This document shows, one piece after another, positions 40,009 through 49,475 of a DNA stretch of 64,000 nucleotides (its first letter is position 1; each line of letters begins with the position of its first letter). The notes beneath the pieces were generated by a model that was given only the letters and a program-made list of their open reading frames with translations, was not told the origin of the DNA and searched no databases. Source of the DNA: Pelagimonas sp050633425 (GTDB taxonomy: Bacteria; Pseudomonadota; Alphaproteobacteria; Rhodobacterales; Rhodobacteraceae); the NCBI RefSeq assembly GCF_050633425.1, contig NZ_JBOEGM010000023.1, positions 1 to 64,000 of the forward strand, in the 5' to 3' direction. The position numbers were made by a program, and so were the translations under genes.

Positions 40009-40742
40009 GAGTTTTCTCCTTCTAGCCGGTTAAACACAGCCAGCACCCTGCTGACGTGATTTTGGGTTTCCCGATAAGGCGGGATACCGTTGTTGCGCGT
40101 CACAGCATCGGGGCCAGCGTTGTATGCAGCCAATGCCAATCGCGCATCCCCGAATTGGACCAGCATCATGAGAAGATACCGGGCCGACCCGTCGAGATTC
40201 TGTTGCCAATTGTGAGGATCGACGTTCAGGTCACGCGCTGTCTCAGGCATGAGTTGCCCAAGGCCGATTGCGCCGACCTGACTCCGAGCGCCGACGTTAT
40301 AGGCACTCTCGATTTCAATGTTTGCTCGGAACAACAAACGCCATTCAGTCACCGAAAGCCCTGCACGACGCAGGGCAGGGTGGCTTGCGTAGCGCATAGC
40401 TGTTGCGTCGATTGCTTGAAGAATTTCAGGGCGCGGCACAGCGGCCCTTGGTGCAACAGACGCAACGCGAAAGTCGCCATCTGTTGTCTCACTCTCAACA
40501 GCAGTGCCTTGACCGAAAAGTTGCAGTCCTTCGGACGCTGACCCTTGGCCCACACCATCATTGTAATTTCGTGCAAAGTTGTCTTGCGCAGTAGACTCAC
40601 TCAGTGAGCCGTCGCCGTTCATTACAAGCACCATGCTCTGCGCAAGAGCAGGGGTGCTGGCGAGTATTAGAGCAGCAAGACTAGCTGTCGCTACTTTCGA
40701 TAGGCCTGTCTGGCAGGGCGTGCAACGTGCGACCGCCTTCAA
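40005..40742 (-). CDS. virB1: VirB1-type lytic transglycosylase
   Basis: The frame has no ATG ahead of the signal peptide; a TTG at 40742 (about 60 bp inside the upstream gene) would give MKAVARC...ALILASTPALAQ and 245 residues, so translation is probably coupled. SLT domain: LLFRANIEIESAYNVGARSQVGAIGLGQLMPETA with catalytic Glu, and ARLALAAYNAGPDAV. It opens peptidoglycan for channel assembly. Confidence 0.82.
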   Translation of the reverse strand: MKAVARCTPCQTGLSKVATASLAALILASTPALAQSMVLVMNGDGSLSESTAQDNFARNYNDGVGQGSASEGLQLFGQGTAVESETTDGDFRVASVAPRAAVPRPEILQAIDATAMRYASHPALRRAGLSVTEWRLLFRANIEIESAYNVGARSQVGAIGLGQLMPETARDLNVDPHNWQQNLDGSARYLLMMLVQFGDARLALAAYNAGPDAVTRNNGIPPYRETQNHVSRVLAVFNRLEGENS

Positions 40743-41067
40743 GCATCGGAATGTTGACTTGTGTGAAGCCCATGCTTTCGAGGAAGGAGATAAGGCCGTT
40801 TGCTGTCTTAAAGGTACGGACTGCAATTTCGTCGTCGTCGCCGAGCTTCTTGCGGGCTGGGACGAGCAGTTTTTCGTATGTGCGTTCCTTGTTGACGACG
40901 CGGATAATCCAGATGCCGTACCAAACCGCAGCTTTCTTTGTAGCTTTGGTTTTGCACACAACCTCTGCTTGATAACCGCTGTCAACAAGGGTCTTGAAAT
41001 GCGTTTCTGTGACCACATTAGGCGCTTCTTTATTTATGTTTGTCGCCACGATCTGCGTCACCTCCAT
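40681..41067 (-). CDS. First gene of the virB operon, paralogue of the protein at 18752
   Basis: About 128 residues from the ATG at 41067; an ATG at 41106 would lie inside the promoter motif. Shares WxGxW, KLLVPAR, VRTFKTANGLISFL, GFTQVNIP and EGGRTL with the gene at 18752. No known domain recognised. Being promoter-proximal and the only virB-operon gene without a T4SS assignment, it is a candidate regulator (inference). It overlaps virB1. Confidence 0.65.
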   Translation of the reverse strand: MEVTQIVATNINKEAPNVVTETHFKTLVDSGYQAEVVCKTKATKKAAVWYGIWIIRVVNKERTYEKLLVPARKKLGDDDEIAVRTFKTANGLISFLESMGFTQVNIPMLEGGRTLHALPDRPIESSDS

Positions 41068-41107
41068 GGTCAGCAGCAGTGGCACCCTTCTCAGGCACCA
41101 CCACATT

Positions 41108-41144
41108 ACAATGTTATAAAACCATCATCAAGTTATAATATTGT
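41108..41144. promoter_or_regulatory. Divergent inverted pair of ACAATRTTATAA motifs (site 6), virB promoter region
   Basis: ACAATGTTATAA at 41108-41119 and its inverse TTATAATATTGT at 41133-41144, 13 bp apart, between the minus-strand virB operon and the plus-strand gene at 41225. Each carries TATAA(T) facing outward or inward, so promoter and operator could coincide. It is the clearest case for a shared transfer regulator. Confidence 0.65.
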
Positions 41145-41224
41145 CACTCGATGCAAGTCTTCCTATATACCACCCTTAAGCAGCAAGATTACTTTTACTC
41201 AAGTATGATAAGGAAACAACCACT

Positions 41225-41509
41225 ATGGCTAAGTCACGGAAGACGACTTACACTCTTATAATCTGGTTTGTTTTTATGGCTCATTCGGCAATTGCTGAAA
41301 CGTGTTTGGCACCAACCAGACCATTTGTACCGAGCGACCCCGCGTCCGCACGGGAATACGAAGACCTTATCCGACAAGATTTCGAAGACTACATCACCAA
41401 TGTTCAAGACTATTTCCGTTGCATGGAAGGCGAACGCGCGAGGGCGTTCACCGAGGCTCAGGAAGTTAGTCAAGAATATGGTCGTTTCGTTCAACAGATG
41501 GCAAATTGA
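41225..41509 (+). CDS. Small exported protein divergent from the virB operon
   Basis: 94 residues, AGGAAACAACCACT ribosome site. Signal peptide MAKSRKTTYTLIIWFVFMAHSAIAE, mature part with two Cys (ETCLAPTRPF and YFRCMEGE) and helices rich in Glu/Arg. No family recognised. Control by the same motif as virB suggests a transfer-related envelope function such as exclusion (inference). Confidence 0.65.
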   Translation: MAKSRKTTYTLIIWFVFMAHSAIAETCLAPTRPFVPSDPASAREYEDLIRQDFEDYITNVQDYFRCMEGERARAFTEAQEVSQEYGRFVQQMAN

Positions 41510-42117
41510 ACTCGCAACTTTCAGTTGATTTGATCTAGGTGAGCCATCGATGTATCTCTCGCCCGCGACAGGGGTTCTTGTGGCCTTCATATGTTCACAA
41601 GAAACCCCTCGAAATTCACCCAATGTCGGAAACCTTTAACAGTGAGACTGTGCCACCCTTGAAAACAATCACTTAGCATTTTCTATTGATGACACTGGGG
41701 CAGGGGCCATAGCAGACCTTCGCCGCATCGTGCATGAACCGGTAATTTGCGGGACGAAGCTGACTTATGCACATGCAGCTAGTGCTAACGCAGAAAACTT
41801 TCGCTCTTGCAGCGTGGCATTTGCGGCGGGGCAGCGAATTTCACCGAACCGGCCCTTAAAATCACATCATTGGGCGGTTTCCAACCCCGACCAGTCGCTG
41901 CAACCTCGATGAGATAGAAAGACGAGGGACTATCCGCGCTTTCGTTGCGCCAAACCTCAATGGCAGCTGACAACAATTTGGTACCCACAGAGAAGAAACA
42001 CGTTGGGTAGGACAACACGTAGGGGTGGATTCTACCCAGATCTGGATGTGTCAAAGAGACTCAGGTTGAAAGTCCTTGCGCTATCCGCCGGCTAGTAATC
42101 TGCGCAACAACGTCCTC
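41510..42117. other. 608-bp region without a convincing gene, junction between transfer and metabolic regions
   Basis: A minus-strand ORF at 41785-42054 is open but has no ribosome site and no recognised similarity; the sequence here reads like gene debris. No inverted repeat or transposase marks the junction. Confidence 0.4.
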
Positions 42118-43029
42118 TTAAGGGTTCGCATCTAGCCATCTGAGTATCGGATCTATCTGCCAATCTGCGTTCAGTGTTGGTGTGTGGCCGACTCCTTCAA
42201 ATTCAATCAGTTCGGCGTGGGGCAACCTGTGAAGCATCTCGTTTGCTAGTGTTTCAGTCAAAAAATCTGACTGTGTACCTCGCAGAACCAGCACCGGGCA
42301 AGTTATGCGCTCCCAGTAGTTCCATAGGCTAAAGTGCATAAACATAAAGTATCGGCGAAAGTTCTGAAGAATATTCGGATCGTGCCGCAACTCAAAACCC
42401 ACATCAGTCTCGATCGCACTGGTTACGGCCATTCTGTGCCAGTTATCGTCTGTCATGGGCCCAAATGGTGTAAGTGTTTCACGCAAATGTGCCTCCACAT
42501 CGTCAAGGTTGGAGAATTGATGAATGGTTCCGGCATAAAGAGTTACCCGAGAGAGGGCTGAATATGGAACTTTTGGGCCAATATCATTGACGATGAGACG
42601 CTTTATTGGAGAGTTCTCTAAACCTGCCAGACTGATCCCCATCAGGCCTCCAAGGGACGTTCCAATCCAATCGAAATGGGCAAGCCCGCGTTCCGCAGCC
42701 AGCGTAACGATGTCTGAATTGTATTGCAGAAGTTGGTAGTGCTGAGGATCGCTCAACCAATCGCTCTGACCGCGTCCAACCAGATCGGCACAAACTACCC
42801 GGTTACCCTCGGCTGAAAGCTGACTAGCAAGATAGTCAAAGTCGTGGCTGTTGCGGGTTAGCCCATGCACACAGAGTACATTGTTTTTGGCCGGATATCG
42901 CCCGAACTCACGATAGGCTATTTCGTGAAACCCAACGGGTGAAATGCAGGTTACCTTGCCTGTAAGATCTGCATTCAGGGAAGGCATCAATTGGCTTGGG
43001 CATGTTTTTTTGGATTGTCTCGCTGTCAT
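42118..43029 (-). CDS. Alpha/beta hydrolase
   Basis: 303 residues: NVLCVHGLTRNSHDFDYLA (oxyanion region near 50), VVCADLVGRGQSDWL, nucleophile elbow WIGTSLGGLMG with Ser near 125, late Asp in LRGTQSDFL and His in GVGHTPTL. It lies one base after the CoA-transferase gene, the last of the cargo operon. Possible jobs are lactone or ester hydrolysis of the imported substrate or PHA/oligomer hydrolysis; sequence alone does not decide. Confidence 0.85.
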   Translation of the reverse strand: MTARQSKKTCPSQLMPSLNADLTGKVTCISPVGFHEIAYREFGRYPAKNNVLCVHGLTRNSHDFDYLASQLSAEGNRVVCADLVGRGQSDWLSDPQHYQLLQYNSDIVTLAAERGLAHFDWIGTSLGGLMGISLAGLENSPIKRLIVNDIGPKVPYSALSRVTLYAGTIHQFSNLDDVEAHLRETLTPFGPMTDDNWHRMAVTSAIETDVGFELRHDPNILQNFRRYFMFMHFSLWNYWERITCPVLVLRGTQSDFLTETLANEMLHRLPHAELIEFEGVGHTPTLNADWQIDPILRWLDANP

Positions 43030-43030
43030 C

Positions 43031-44950
43031 TTAGTCCGCGTAACCTGTTACAACTGCTTCACGAACCACGCGCGCATTTAGGTTTCTCTTGATAAGTTCG
43101 GCCCCAAAGCGCAGGCGCATGAAGGGGTTTCTACTGAATCGTTGGGTCCTGGCATAAAATTTCTTTTCCAGTCTGGCGACTAGATCCCGGTAGGGATCTT
43201 CCAAGCTTGATGTCACGTCAAACCCGTCATAATGAACAATGCTGTCGACCCGGCCGTGCAGCGTGCTGCAAATGCCTGAAACCAGCGCCTCTATCTCAGA
43301 TAGTTGTAAAGTATGCGATATCGTCAGGCCACGGAAATTGAATTCGAGCATATTTTTTTCCCGATCAAACTGTATTCGTTCTTTTAATGGCGCGTCGAAA
43401 ATGTCGACTTTCAAATTCATTGGCCTATCCATGAATATGCGCGCATCCATTGAACGAACCTCACCGATAATTGGCTCAAACTCCATATGGGCCAGAATAT
43501 CGCGCTCAATGTCGATGCCGGGCGCAACCTCAATCAGCTCAAGCCCTTTCGGGGTGTTTTGAAACACGCAACGTTCTGTCACATAGAGCACTGACTGTTC
43601 CATCTCAGCCGCAAAGGGCCCTGAAAAGGTGATCTGATCAACCTGGCCAAGAAACTTCATGGAATGACCTTCATTCAGGATGTTCAGCACCCCTTCGCGA
43701 ATGGTTGTCTCAAGGCCACCGGCCTTAAATGTGCCCGCAAGCACCAGACGACCTGCATTTTGACTGATGTTGATAAAACCTCCGGCTCCGGCAAAGCGTG
43801 ACCCAAATTTGGAGACGTTTACATTGCCGTGCCTATCGGTTTGGGCCATGCCCAGACACGCCATATCGAGTCCGCCGCCGTCATAAAAATCAAACTGCAA
43901 ACTTTGCTGGATGACTGCGTCAGGGTTAAGTGCAGCACCAAAATCCATGCCGCCCTGGGGCATGCCACCAATTACCCCGGGTTCAGCGGTCAAGGTTACG
44001 CAATCCAGCAGACCTTCTTCTGCCGCCACACCCGCTACGCCTTCCGGCATTCCGATGCCGAGGTTAACGACACCATCAATTGGCAACTCAAATGCCACGC
44101 GCCTTGCGATAGCCTTGCGTTGATCTAGCGGCAAATTTGGGATGCTTTCGAGAGGGTGGCGCAGCTCGCCTGAAAAGGCGTGATTATATGGCGTCGCGTA
44201 GGTCTGCATATGGTTTTCACGGCTGGATTTCACGACGCAATCCACCAAGGCGCCGGGGATTTGCACACGGTTAGGGTTCAGAGAGCCGCGTATTGCGGTC
44301 CGTTCAACCTGAACGATGACAACACCATCCGAATTATGCGCGGCCATGGCCATCGACGTCGCATCGAGCTTGAGCGCCTCGCGTTCCATCGTCGCGTTGC
44401 CTGTTAGATCAGCTGTCGTTGCGCGCAACAAGGTGGCATCAATTGGGAATGACTTGTAAAACAGCCATTCTTTACCGTCGATAACCTGCAAAGACACAAG
44501 GTCTTCTTCTGTGCGACTGTTGATTTTCCCGCCCTGGAGGCGGGGGTCCACAAACGTCCGCAGCCCGACTTTGGACAGCATGCCGGGCTTTGCGCCCGCT
44601 ATTTCGCGATATAGCTGGCTTATACAGCCAAGCGGCAAGTTGTAGGCTTCGATGTCGTTGTCTACGGCCATTTTTGCAAGCTTTGGCACGAGCGCCCAAT
44701 GCCCGCCAATGCCGCGTTTGATCAGCCCTTTGTAAGCCAGCCTGTTCAGTCCCCGGTCCTTGCCGTCGCCGGGGGCCGCAGCGAACACCAACGTTAAATC
44801 GCGCGGGTGGCCAGTTTCAAGGAAACGCTGTTCCAGCGCGATCAGCAACTCATCCGGCGTGCCAACACCCACAAATCCGGACACCGCAACGGTATCCCCG
44901 TCCCGGATAACCGAAATGGCCTCCGCTGCGCTGACCGCCAGATTCGCCAT
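43031..44950 (-). CDS. Acetate/hydroxyacid CoA-transferase (YdiF-like, fused alpha-beta subunits)
   Basis: 639 residues. N-terminal domain: VIRDGDTVAVSGFVGVGTPDELL, VFAAAPGDGKDRGLNRLA. C-terminal domain: VVNLGIGMPEGVAGVAAEEG and LTAEPGVIGGMPQGG, which holds the catalytic Glu of family I CoA transferases. It moves CoA from acetyl- or acyl-CoA to a carboxylic acid. Beside a PHA synthase it could make hydroxyacyl-CoA monomers (inference). A C-terminal tail with RMRLRFGAELIKRNLNARVV extends beyond the usual end. Confidence 0.9.
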   Translation of the reverse strand: MANLAVSAAEAISVIRDGDTVAVSGFVGVGTPDELLIALEQRFLETGHPRDLTLVFAAAPGDGKDRGLNRLAYKGLIKRGIGGHWALVPKLAKMAVDNDIEAYNLPLGCISQLYREIAGAKPGMLSKVGLRTFVDPRLQGGKINSRTEEDLVSLQVIDGKEWLFYKSFPIDATLLRATTADLTGNATMEREALKLDATSMAMAAHNSDGVVIVQVERTAIRGSLNPNRVQIPGALVDCVVKSSRENHMQTYATPYNHAFSGELRHPLESIPNLPLDQRKAIARRVAFELPIDGVVNLGIGMPEGVAGVAAEEGLLDCVTLTAEPGVIGGMPQGGMDFGAALNPDAVIQQSLQFDFYDGGGLDMACLGMAQTDRHGNVNVSKFGSRFAGAGGFINISQNAGRLVLAGTFKAGGLETTIREGVLNILNEGHSMKFLGQVDQITFSGPFAAEMEQSVLYVTERCVFQNTPKGLELIEVAPGIDIERDILAHMEFEPIIGEVRSMDARIFMDRPMNLKVDIFDAPLKERIQFDREKNMLEFNFRGLTISHTLQLSEIEALVSGICSTLHGRVDSIVHYDGFDVTSSLEDPYRDLVARLEKKFYARTQRFSRNPFMRLRFGAELIKRNLNARVVREAVVTGYAD

Positions 44951-44959
44951 CGATAGTCC

Positions 44960-46060
44960 CTATTGCCGTTCGCTCAGCCACTTGAAAATACCGTCCCCGA
45001 CAATGCCTTGGCTTTTGCTACTGACGTAAACGCCAACATGGCCGCCGGGCAGCGCAAGTTCGGTATAATCTATTGTGCCCACATATTTTCCCAATGCGGT
45101 CGAACATGGGGGGGGAATAATATGATCTCCCTTGGCATAGACATTGAGCACAGGCATCGTGATCTGGCTTAGATCAACATTTTCTCCTGAAATTTCCAAC
45201 GTGCCATCCACCAACCGGTTTTCCTTGTAAAGGCCGATGAGCCATTGTTTCGCCGCCTCACCCGGATGGTTGGGGCGGTCTGCCAGCCATTTCTCCATAC
45301 GCAGAAAATTCTTCAACCGTGCCTCATCTTTGAAGGCGTCGACAATGCCAAGATTGTATTTTGTCATCGTGTTGATCGGTGTCATTTGTTGAAAGACGCT
45401 CGACATGATGTCACCGGGTAGCGTGCCAAAGGCCTCTACCAGGCGGTTGATATCCTCATCCTGCAGATTACGGGTCCACAGGTTGATGAAGCCGTGGGTT
45501 TCCTCCGGGTCCGTTTGATCGGCATGAAAGTCGATGGGCGTGATCGTCAGCATCAGATTGCGGATTTTTTCGGGATGGCGCGCCGCATAGATCGTGGAAA
45601 ACACCCCCCCTTCGCAAATCCCCAGGAGTGTGAGTTGGCCAACACCCGCATCCGCACAGATGGCATCGACGCAATCGTCCAGATACCAATCAACATAATC
45701 ATCCAATGTCAGACATTGATCCGACCGGTTGGGATGCCCCCAATCGACTACATAAAGATCAACCCCGCGCGCCAACAGATTGCGCACCAAAGATCGGTCC
45801 TCCTGAAGATCGATCATAGTGTAACGCCCAATCAAACCATAACAAATCAAAACCGGCCCAATGGTTGATTTGACGCCGTCAAGCGGTTCGTAATGATGCA
45901 GCGTCACCTTGTCCTGTGCATGAATCAAGGTCTTTAGTGACGTGCCCACTTCAATGTCGGCATCCTTGATCTGGGACAGAGCCTCCGTTCCTTTTGAGAT
46001 GTTTTCAAAAAGCTCCTGCGCCTCTTTCAACAGCAGGCTGCTTTCGCGGAATTCAGCCAT
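44960..46060 (-). CDS. phaC: Class III polyhydroxyalkanoate synthase, PhaC subunit
   Basis: 366 residues, the short length typical of class III PhaC. Lipase-like box GICEGG with nucleophile Cys149, VVDWGHPNRSD near 105, catalytic Asp in YAKGDHIIPP and His in LPGGHVGVYV. It polymerises hydroxyacyl-CoA into PHA and needs PhaE. The ATG overlaps the phaE stop. Confidence 0.93.
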   Translation of the reverse strand: MAEFRESSLLLKEAQELFENISKGTEALSQIKDADIEVGTSLKTLIHAQDKVTLHHYEPLDGVKSTIGPVLICYGLIGRYTMIDLQEDRSLVRNLLARGVDLYVVDWGHPNRSDQCLTLDDYVDWYLDDCVDAICADAGVGQLTLLGICEGGVFSTIYAARHPEKIRNLMLTITPIDFHADQTDPEETHGFINLWTRNLQDEDINRLVEAFGTLPGDIMSSVFQQMTPINTMTKYNLGIVDAFKDEARLKNFLRMEKWLADRPNHPGEAAKQWLIGLYKENRLVDGTLEISGENVDLSQITMPVLNVYAKGDHIIPPPCSTALGKYVGTIDYTELALPGGHVGVYVSSKSQGIVGDGIFKWLSERQ

Positions 46061-46847
46061 TTTTTGTCGTCCTTCCAGTTGGAGAATCGCCGGGTTTCTT
46101 TGGATTTGCCGCCGCCAGCTGCTTCTTCAATCCACGCATTTCCTTGCGCAGCAGATAGACAGTCTTGTGCAGGTCATCGACTTCCGTGCGCGTTGGCATG
46201 GATCGCGCTTCACACCAAGCCTCAACCATCTCGCGCTCGCGCAAGCGGTATTCGACGCCGCTGCGCAAGAGCTGGCGGTGGGCCTCCAGAAATTCGCGTG
46301 TGCGTTGGGTTTTGATCAGCTCATCATTGGCAATAGCGAACCAGCGGTCGCAAAACACCTTTGACCCCTTGAGCGCGACATCTGGCTCTTGCGCCACTTC
46401 ATTCGAAAAGGCCGCAAATGCGCGGGTCCAGGCCTTGCCGATGACAACCTGGTATTGGGTGTTGGCCTCTTTCAGCGCCGCCCATTCTTTCATGGTCTTC
46501 AGGCTCTGCCGTTCCAGCGTGCCAATGTCAGATAACTCGGGCCCCTCCACAAGCTTGTTGAGGGTCTTGTTGAGTTCATCCGATCCGGCAAATAGCAGGC
46601 GCGCCGGATCCATCATGCGCTGCATTGTCTCGGACACAACATCTTTGTTTTTCATCCAGTCGGCGTTTGGCATGCGGGCACTCCACGCTGCCATCTTCTC
46701 CTGAAACGCATCAAACAGATTGCTCGTCGCTGCGCCTCTATCAGCGCCCGGTTTCTCCCAAAAATCGGAATAGGCCTGCATGAAATGCGCCTGGTTTTCC
46801 ATCATTGCCTTTATGGCCTGTGCCATGGGTTTTGATGTGTCGCTCAT
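46053..46847 (-). CDS. phaE: Class III PHA synthase, PhaE subunit
   Basis: The start at 46847 follows GAGGCACGAC; the frame is open to 46913. 264 residues, helical, with QAYSDFWEK near 25, ALKGSKVFCDRWFAIANDELIKTQRTREFLEAHRQLLRSGVEYRLRERE and VDDLHKTVYLLRKEMRGLKKQL, the conserved C-terminal PhaE region. It activates and positions PhaC on granules. Confidence 0.85.
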   Translation of the reverse strand: MSDTSKPMAQAIKAMMENQAHFMQAYSDFWEKPGADRGAATSNLFDAFQEKMAAWSARMPNADWMKNKDVVSETMQRMMDPARLLFAGSDELNKTLNKLVEGPELSDIGTLERQSLKTMKEWAALKEANTQYQVVIGKAWTRAFAAFSNEVAQEPDVALKGSKVFCDRWFAIANDELIKTQRTREFLEAHRQLLRSGVEYRLREREMVEAWCEARSMPTRTEVDDLHKTVYLLRKEMRGLKKQLAAANPKKPGDSPTGRTTKNG

Positions 46848-46899
46848 GTCGTGCCTCACAATAGTGTTTCCAGGATATTGAGTGGATTGCATTGGCGGG

Positions 46900-48387
46900 C
46901 TACGCGATGCCACCGATGCAGACGTACTTCATCTCAAGATAATCCTCGGTCCCGTGTTTTGAGCCTTCGCGACCCTGACCAGATTGTTTGACACCGCCGA
47001 AGGGGGCGACTTCCGTCGAGATCAGACCGGTATTGACGCCGACCATGCCGTATTCCAGTGCCTCTGCGACTTTCCAGACACGAGACAGATCATTGGCATA
47101 GAAGTAGGATGCCAACCCAAAGATCGTGTCATTGGCCTGCTCGATGACATCTTCAGTGGTTTCAAATCTGAACAGAGGCGCGACCGGGCCGAAGGTCTCG
47201 TCCGAGGCGATCTTCATTTCCTTGGTGACGCCGGTCAGAACAGTCGGCTCAAAGAACGTACCGCCACGCGTATGGGCTTTGCCGCCTGTCACGATTCTTG
47301 CGCCGAGCTCAGTCGCGTCGGCGATATGCTCTTGAACCTTTTCCACGGCCTTATTGTCGATAAGTGGACCAGCAGTAACGCCATCTTCAAAGCCATCACC
47401 AACAGAGATTGCTTTTACCGCAGCCGTCAGTTTTTCCGCAAAAGCATCATACACACCCGACTGGACATAGATTCGGTTTGCACAGACACAGGTTTGCCCG
47501 TTGTTGCGGTATTTTGAGATTATCGCGCCTTCGACAGCTGCGTCGAGGTCGGCATCGTCAAACACGATGAACGGGGCGTTTCCACCCAATTCCATTGATG
47601 TCTTCATGATCTGGTCGGCCGATTGACGCATCAGAATACGACCAACTTCCGTTGAGCCGGTAAAGGTCAGCTTGTGCACCTTGACATTTGAACAAAACTC
47701 TTTGCCGATGTCAGAGCTGGATGTTGATGTCACGATACTGAACAGCCCCTTGGGCAGGCCAGCTTCCTCCGCCAGAGCGGCCATCGCCAGCGCAGACAAG
47801 GGCGTTTCTGCGGCGGGTTTGGCAACAAAGGCGCACCCAACTGCGAGGGCCGGGGCAACCTTGCGCGCGATCATCGCGTTGGGGAAATTCCAGGGTGTGA
47901 TAGAAGCAACCACGCCGACGGGCTGGCGCATGACCATGATGCGCTTATCGTGTTGGTGTCCGGGGATCAGATCGCCATAGATGCGCTTGGCTTCCTCGGC
48001 AAACCATTCGATGTAGCTGGCGCCATATAGGATTTCGCCTTTCGCCTCGGCGAGTGGTTTGCCCATCTCGGCACACAGGATCGCAGCCAGGTCATCTGCG
48101 TTGGCAATCATAAGATCGTGCCACTTGCGCAAGACGTTTGCACGCTCTTTGCCGGTGCGTTTGGCCCAATCAACCTGTGCCTCATAAGCAGCGTCAATTG
48201 CAGACCTTGTTTCAGCAATACCCATATCGGGAAGCTGAGCAATTTTGTCGCCGGTCGATGGGTTTGTGACATCAAACGACTTTCCGTCGCTGGATTTCGT
48301 TGTCCACTCGCCCCCCACGAAGGCCGCGCCTTTCACAAGATCATGGTTCTTCAGTCGGTGAGGGTAGTCTGCAAAAAACAATGCCAT
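46900..48387 (-). CDS. gabD: NAD(P)-dependent succinate-semialdehyde dehydrogenase-like aldehyde dehydrogenase
   Basis: 495 residues. GVVASITPWNFPNAMIARK near 155, FTGSTEVGR near 232, MELGGNAPFIVFDDAD (catalytic Glu near 262) and NNGQTCVCANRI (catalytic Cys near 296), FGPVAP, GVNTGLISTEVAPFGG. The GabD branch is favoured by the last segment and by context (iron alcohol dehydrogenase that could make the semialdehyde). Predicted reaction: succinate semialdehyde to succinate. Confidence 0.85.
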   Translation of the reverse strand: MALFFADYPHRLKNHDLVKGAAFVGGEWTTKSSDGKSFDVTNPSTGDKIAQLPDMGIAETRSAIDAAYEAQVDWAKRTGKERANVLRKWHDLMIANADDLAAILCAEMGKPLAEAKGEILYGASYIEWFAEEAKRIYGDLIPGHQHDKRIMVMRQPVGVVASITPWNFPNAMIARKVAPALAVGCAFVAKPAAETPLSALAMAALAEEAGLPKGLFSIVTSTSSSDIGKEFCSNVKVHKLTFTGSTEVGRILMRQSADQIMKTSMELGGNAPFIVFDDADLDAAVEGAIISKYRNNGQTCVCANRIYVQSGVYDAFAEKLTAAVKAISVGDGFEDGVTAGPLIDNKAVEKVQEHIADATELGARIVTGGKAHTRGGTFFEPTVLTGVTKEMKIASDETFGPVAPLFRFETTEDVIEQANDTIFGLASYFYANDLSRVWKVAEALEYGMVGVNTGLISTEVAPFGGVKQSGQGREGSKHGTEDYLEMKYVCIGGIA

Positions 48388-48448
48388 TGGTGGTGTCTTT
48401 TCATTTGGTGTGTTGCCCCCGCGCAGGTGCAGCGCGAGGGCGATAAGA

Positions 48449-49393
48449 TTAGCGGATTGCAGTTGGGTTGATCATCATCTGAACTGCGCCTTTCAGGCGG
48501 GTCGCACCCAGAACAAACATGAACTCGTTGACGTTGTCGGCAACAAGCTCGCGGGTTTCCATGTTTTCAAGAATGAAAATACCGTTCTGTGGGATCAGGA
48601 TTTGGTGGACCTTGAAGACGCCATCGGTACCTTCTTCGAACGGCAGAGTTTCAAGGCCCCACGTGTCAGCACCAACCGCGACGACGCCGATTTCAGCGAG
48701 ATATTCTGCGCCTGATATACCAAGGCCGGGTTCAACGGACACATAGCGCTGGTGATCCGGGTTTTCACCATCAAGAAGGTTCAGCCAACCGGAGTGGAAC
48801 AAGACGGTATCGCCTTCGCGGATTTCGACGCCTTGTGCACTGGCAGCAGCTTGGATGTCTTCTTTCGTGTAGGGTGTTCCTTCCTGCACAATTTCCTGAT
48901 CAAAATGCGCCGCCATATTCAACAGAACCCCACGGGTCACAATTGGCGGCAATTTTTCAATGCCCAGCTTTGTGAGACCGTCTGCTTTGGCAAATTCGGA
49001 ATCGTGAAAGCCATTGTAATATGTGTGCTTCACGCCGATGTGGCCCAGCCCGTCGATCTGCGGCCCAATTCCCAGCCAGCCGGTGAAGATATCGTCGTTA
49101 TAGGTCATACCATTCGAGCCCAGACCATCGGTCTCGATCTGGTTTGGCTGCAAAACGGTGACGCTCATGCTGCGCGGTGAAAATGCGGGCGTAGAGGAAT
49201 CTACAACGATCCCAAGATTATAGGTTTTACCGGTTGTGATCAGCTGCGAAGCCGCCAGTACGCTTTCTGGTGTAATACGGTTGGCGGCACCGATTTCGTC
49301 TTCCGGACCCCATTGAGACTCGGTCCAGTCCTGTGCGACAGCGCCACCCGCCAAACAGGCTACAAAAGCAGCAGTTATTGCAATCATCTTCAT
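48449..49393 (-). CDS. Cyclase-family (PF04199-type) hydrolase, exported
   Basis: 314 residues with a signal peptide MKMIAITAAFVACLAGGAVAQ. EIGAANRITPESV near 34, IDGLGHIG near 108 as the metal-binding region, GVLLNMAAHF and EIREGDTVLFHSGW follow. Kynurenine formamidase/isatin hydrolase relatives use Mn or Zn in this fold; the usual HxGTHxD motif is replaced by GPQIDGLGH, as in some long-form members. It might open a lactone or hydrolyse an amide in the periplasm before import (inference). Confidence 0.8.
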   Translation of the reverse strand: MKMIAITAAFVACLAGGAVAQDWTESQWGPEDEIGAANRITPESVLAASQLITTGKTYNLGIVVDSSTPAFSPRSMSVTVLQPNQIETDGLGSNGMTYNDDIFTGWLGIGPQIDGLGHIGVKHTYYNGFHDSEFAKADGLTKLGIEKLPPIVTRGVLLNMAAHFDQEIVQEGTPYTKEDIQAAASAQGVEIREGDTVLFHSGWLNLLDGENPDHQRYVSVEPGLGISGAEYLAEIGVVAVGADTWGLETLPFEEGTDGVFKVHQILIPQNGIFILENMETRELVADNVNEFMFVLGATRLKGAVQMMINPTAIR

Positions 49394-49475
49394 CGATTTT
49401 TCCTCCCTTGGAAATTTGCGGTCTAAAATTTCAAGGGGGTCGCGACCGCTCCACGGATCCCTTCAACACGCTGGA

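Noticed and set aside
41510..42117. Insertion sequence or transposon end at the transfer/metabolic junction
   Set aside because: No transposase fragment, terminal inverted repeat or target duplication could be seen; the region reads as anonymous debris.
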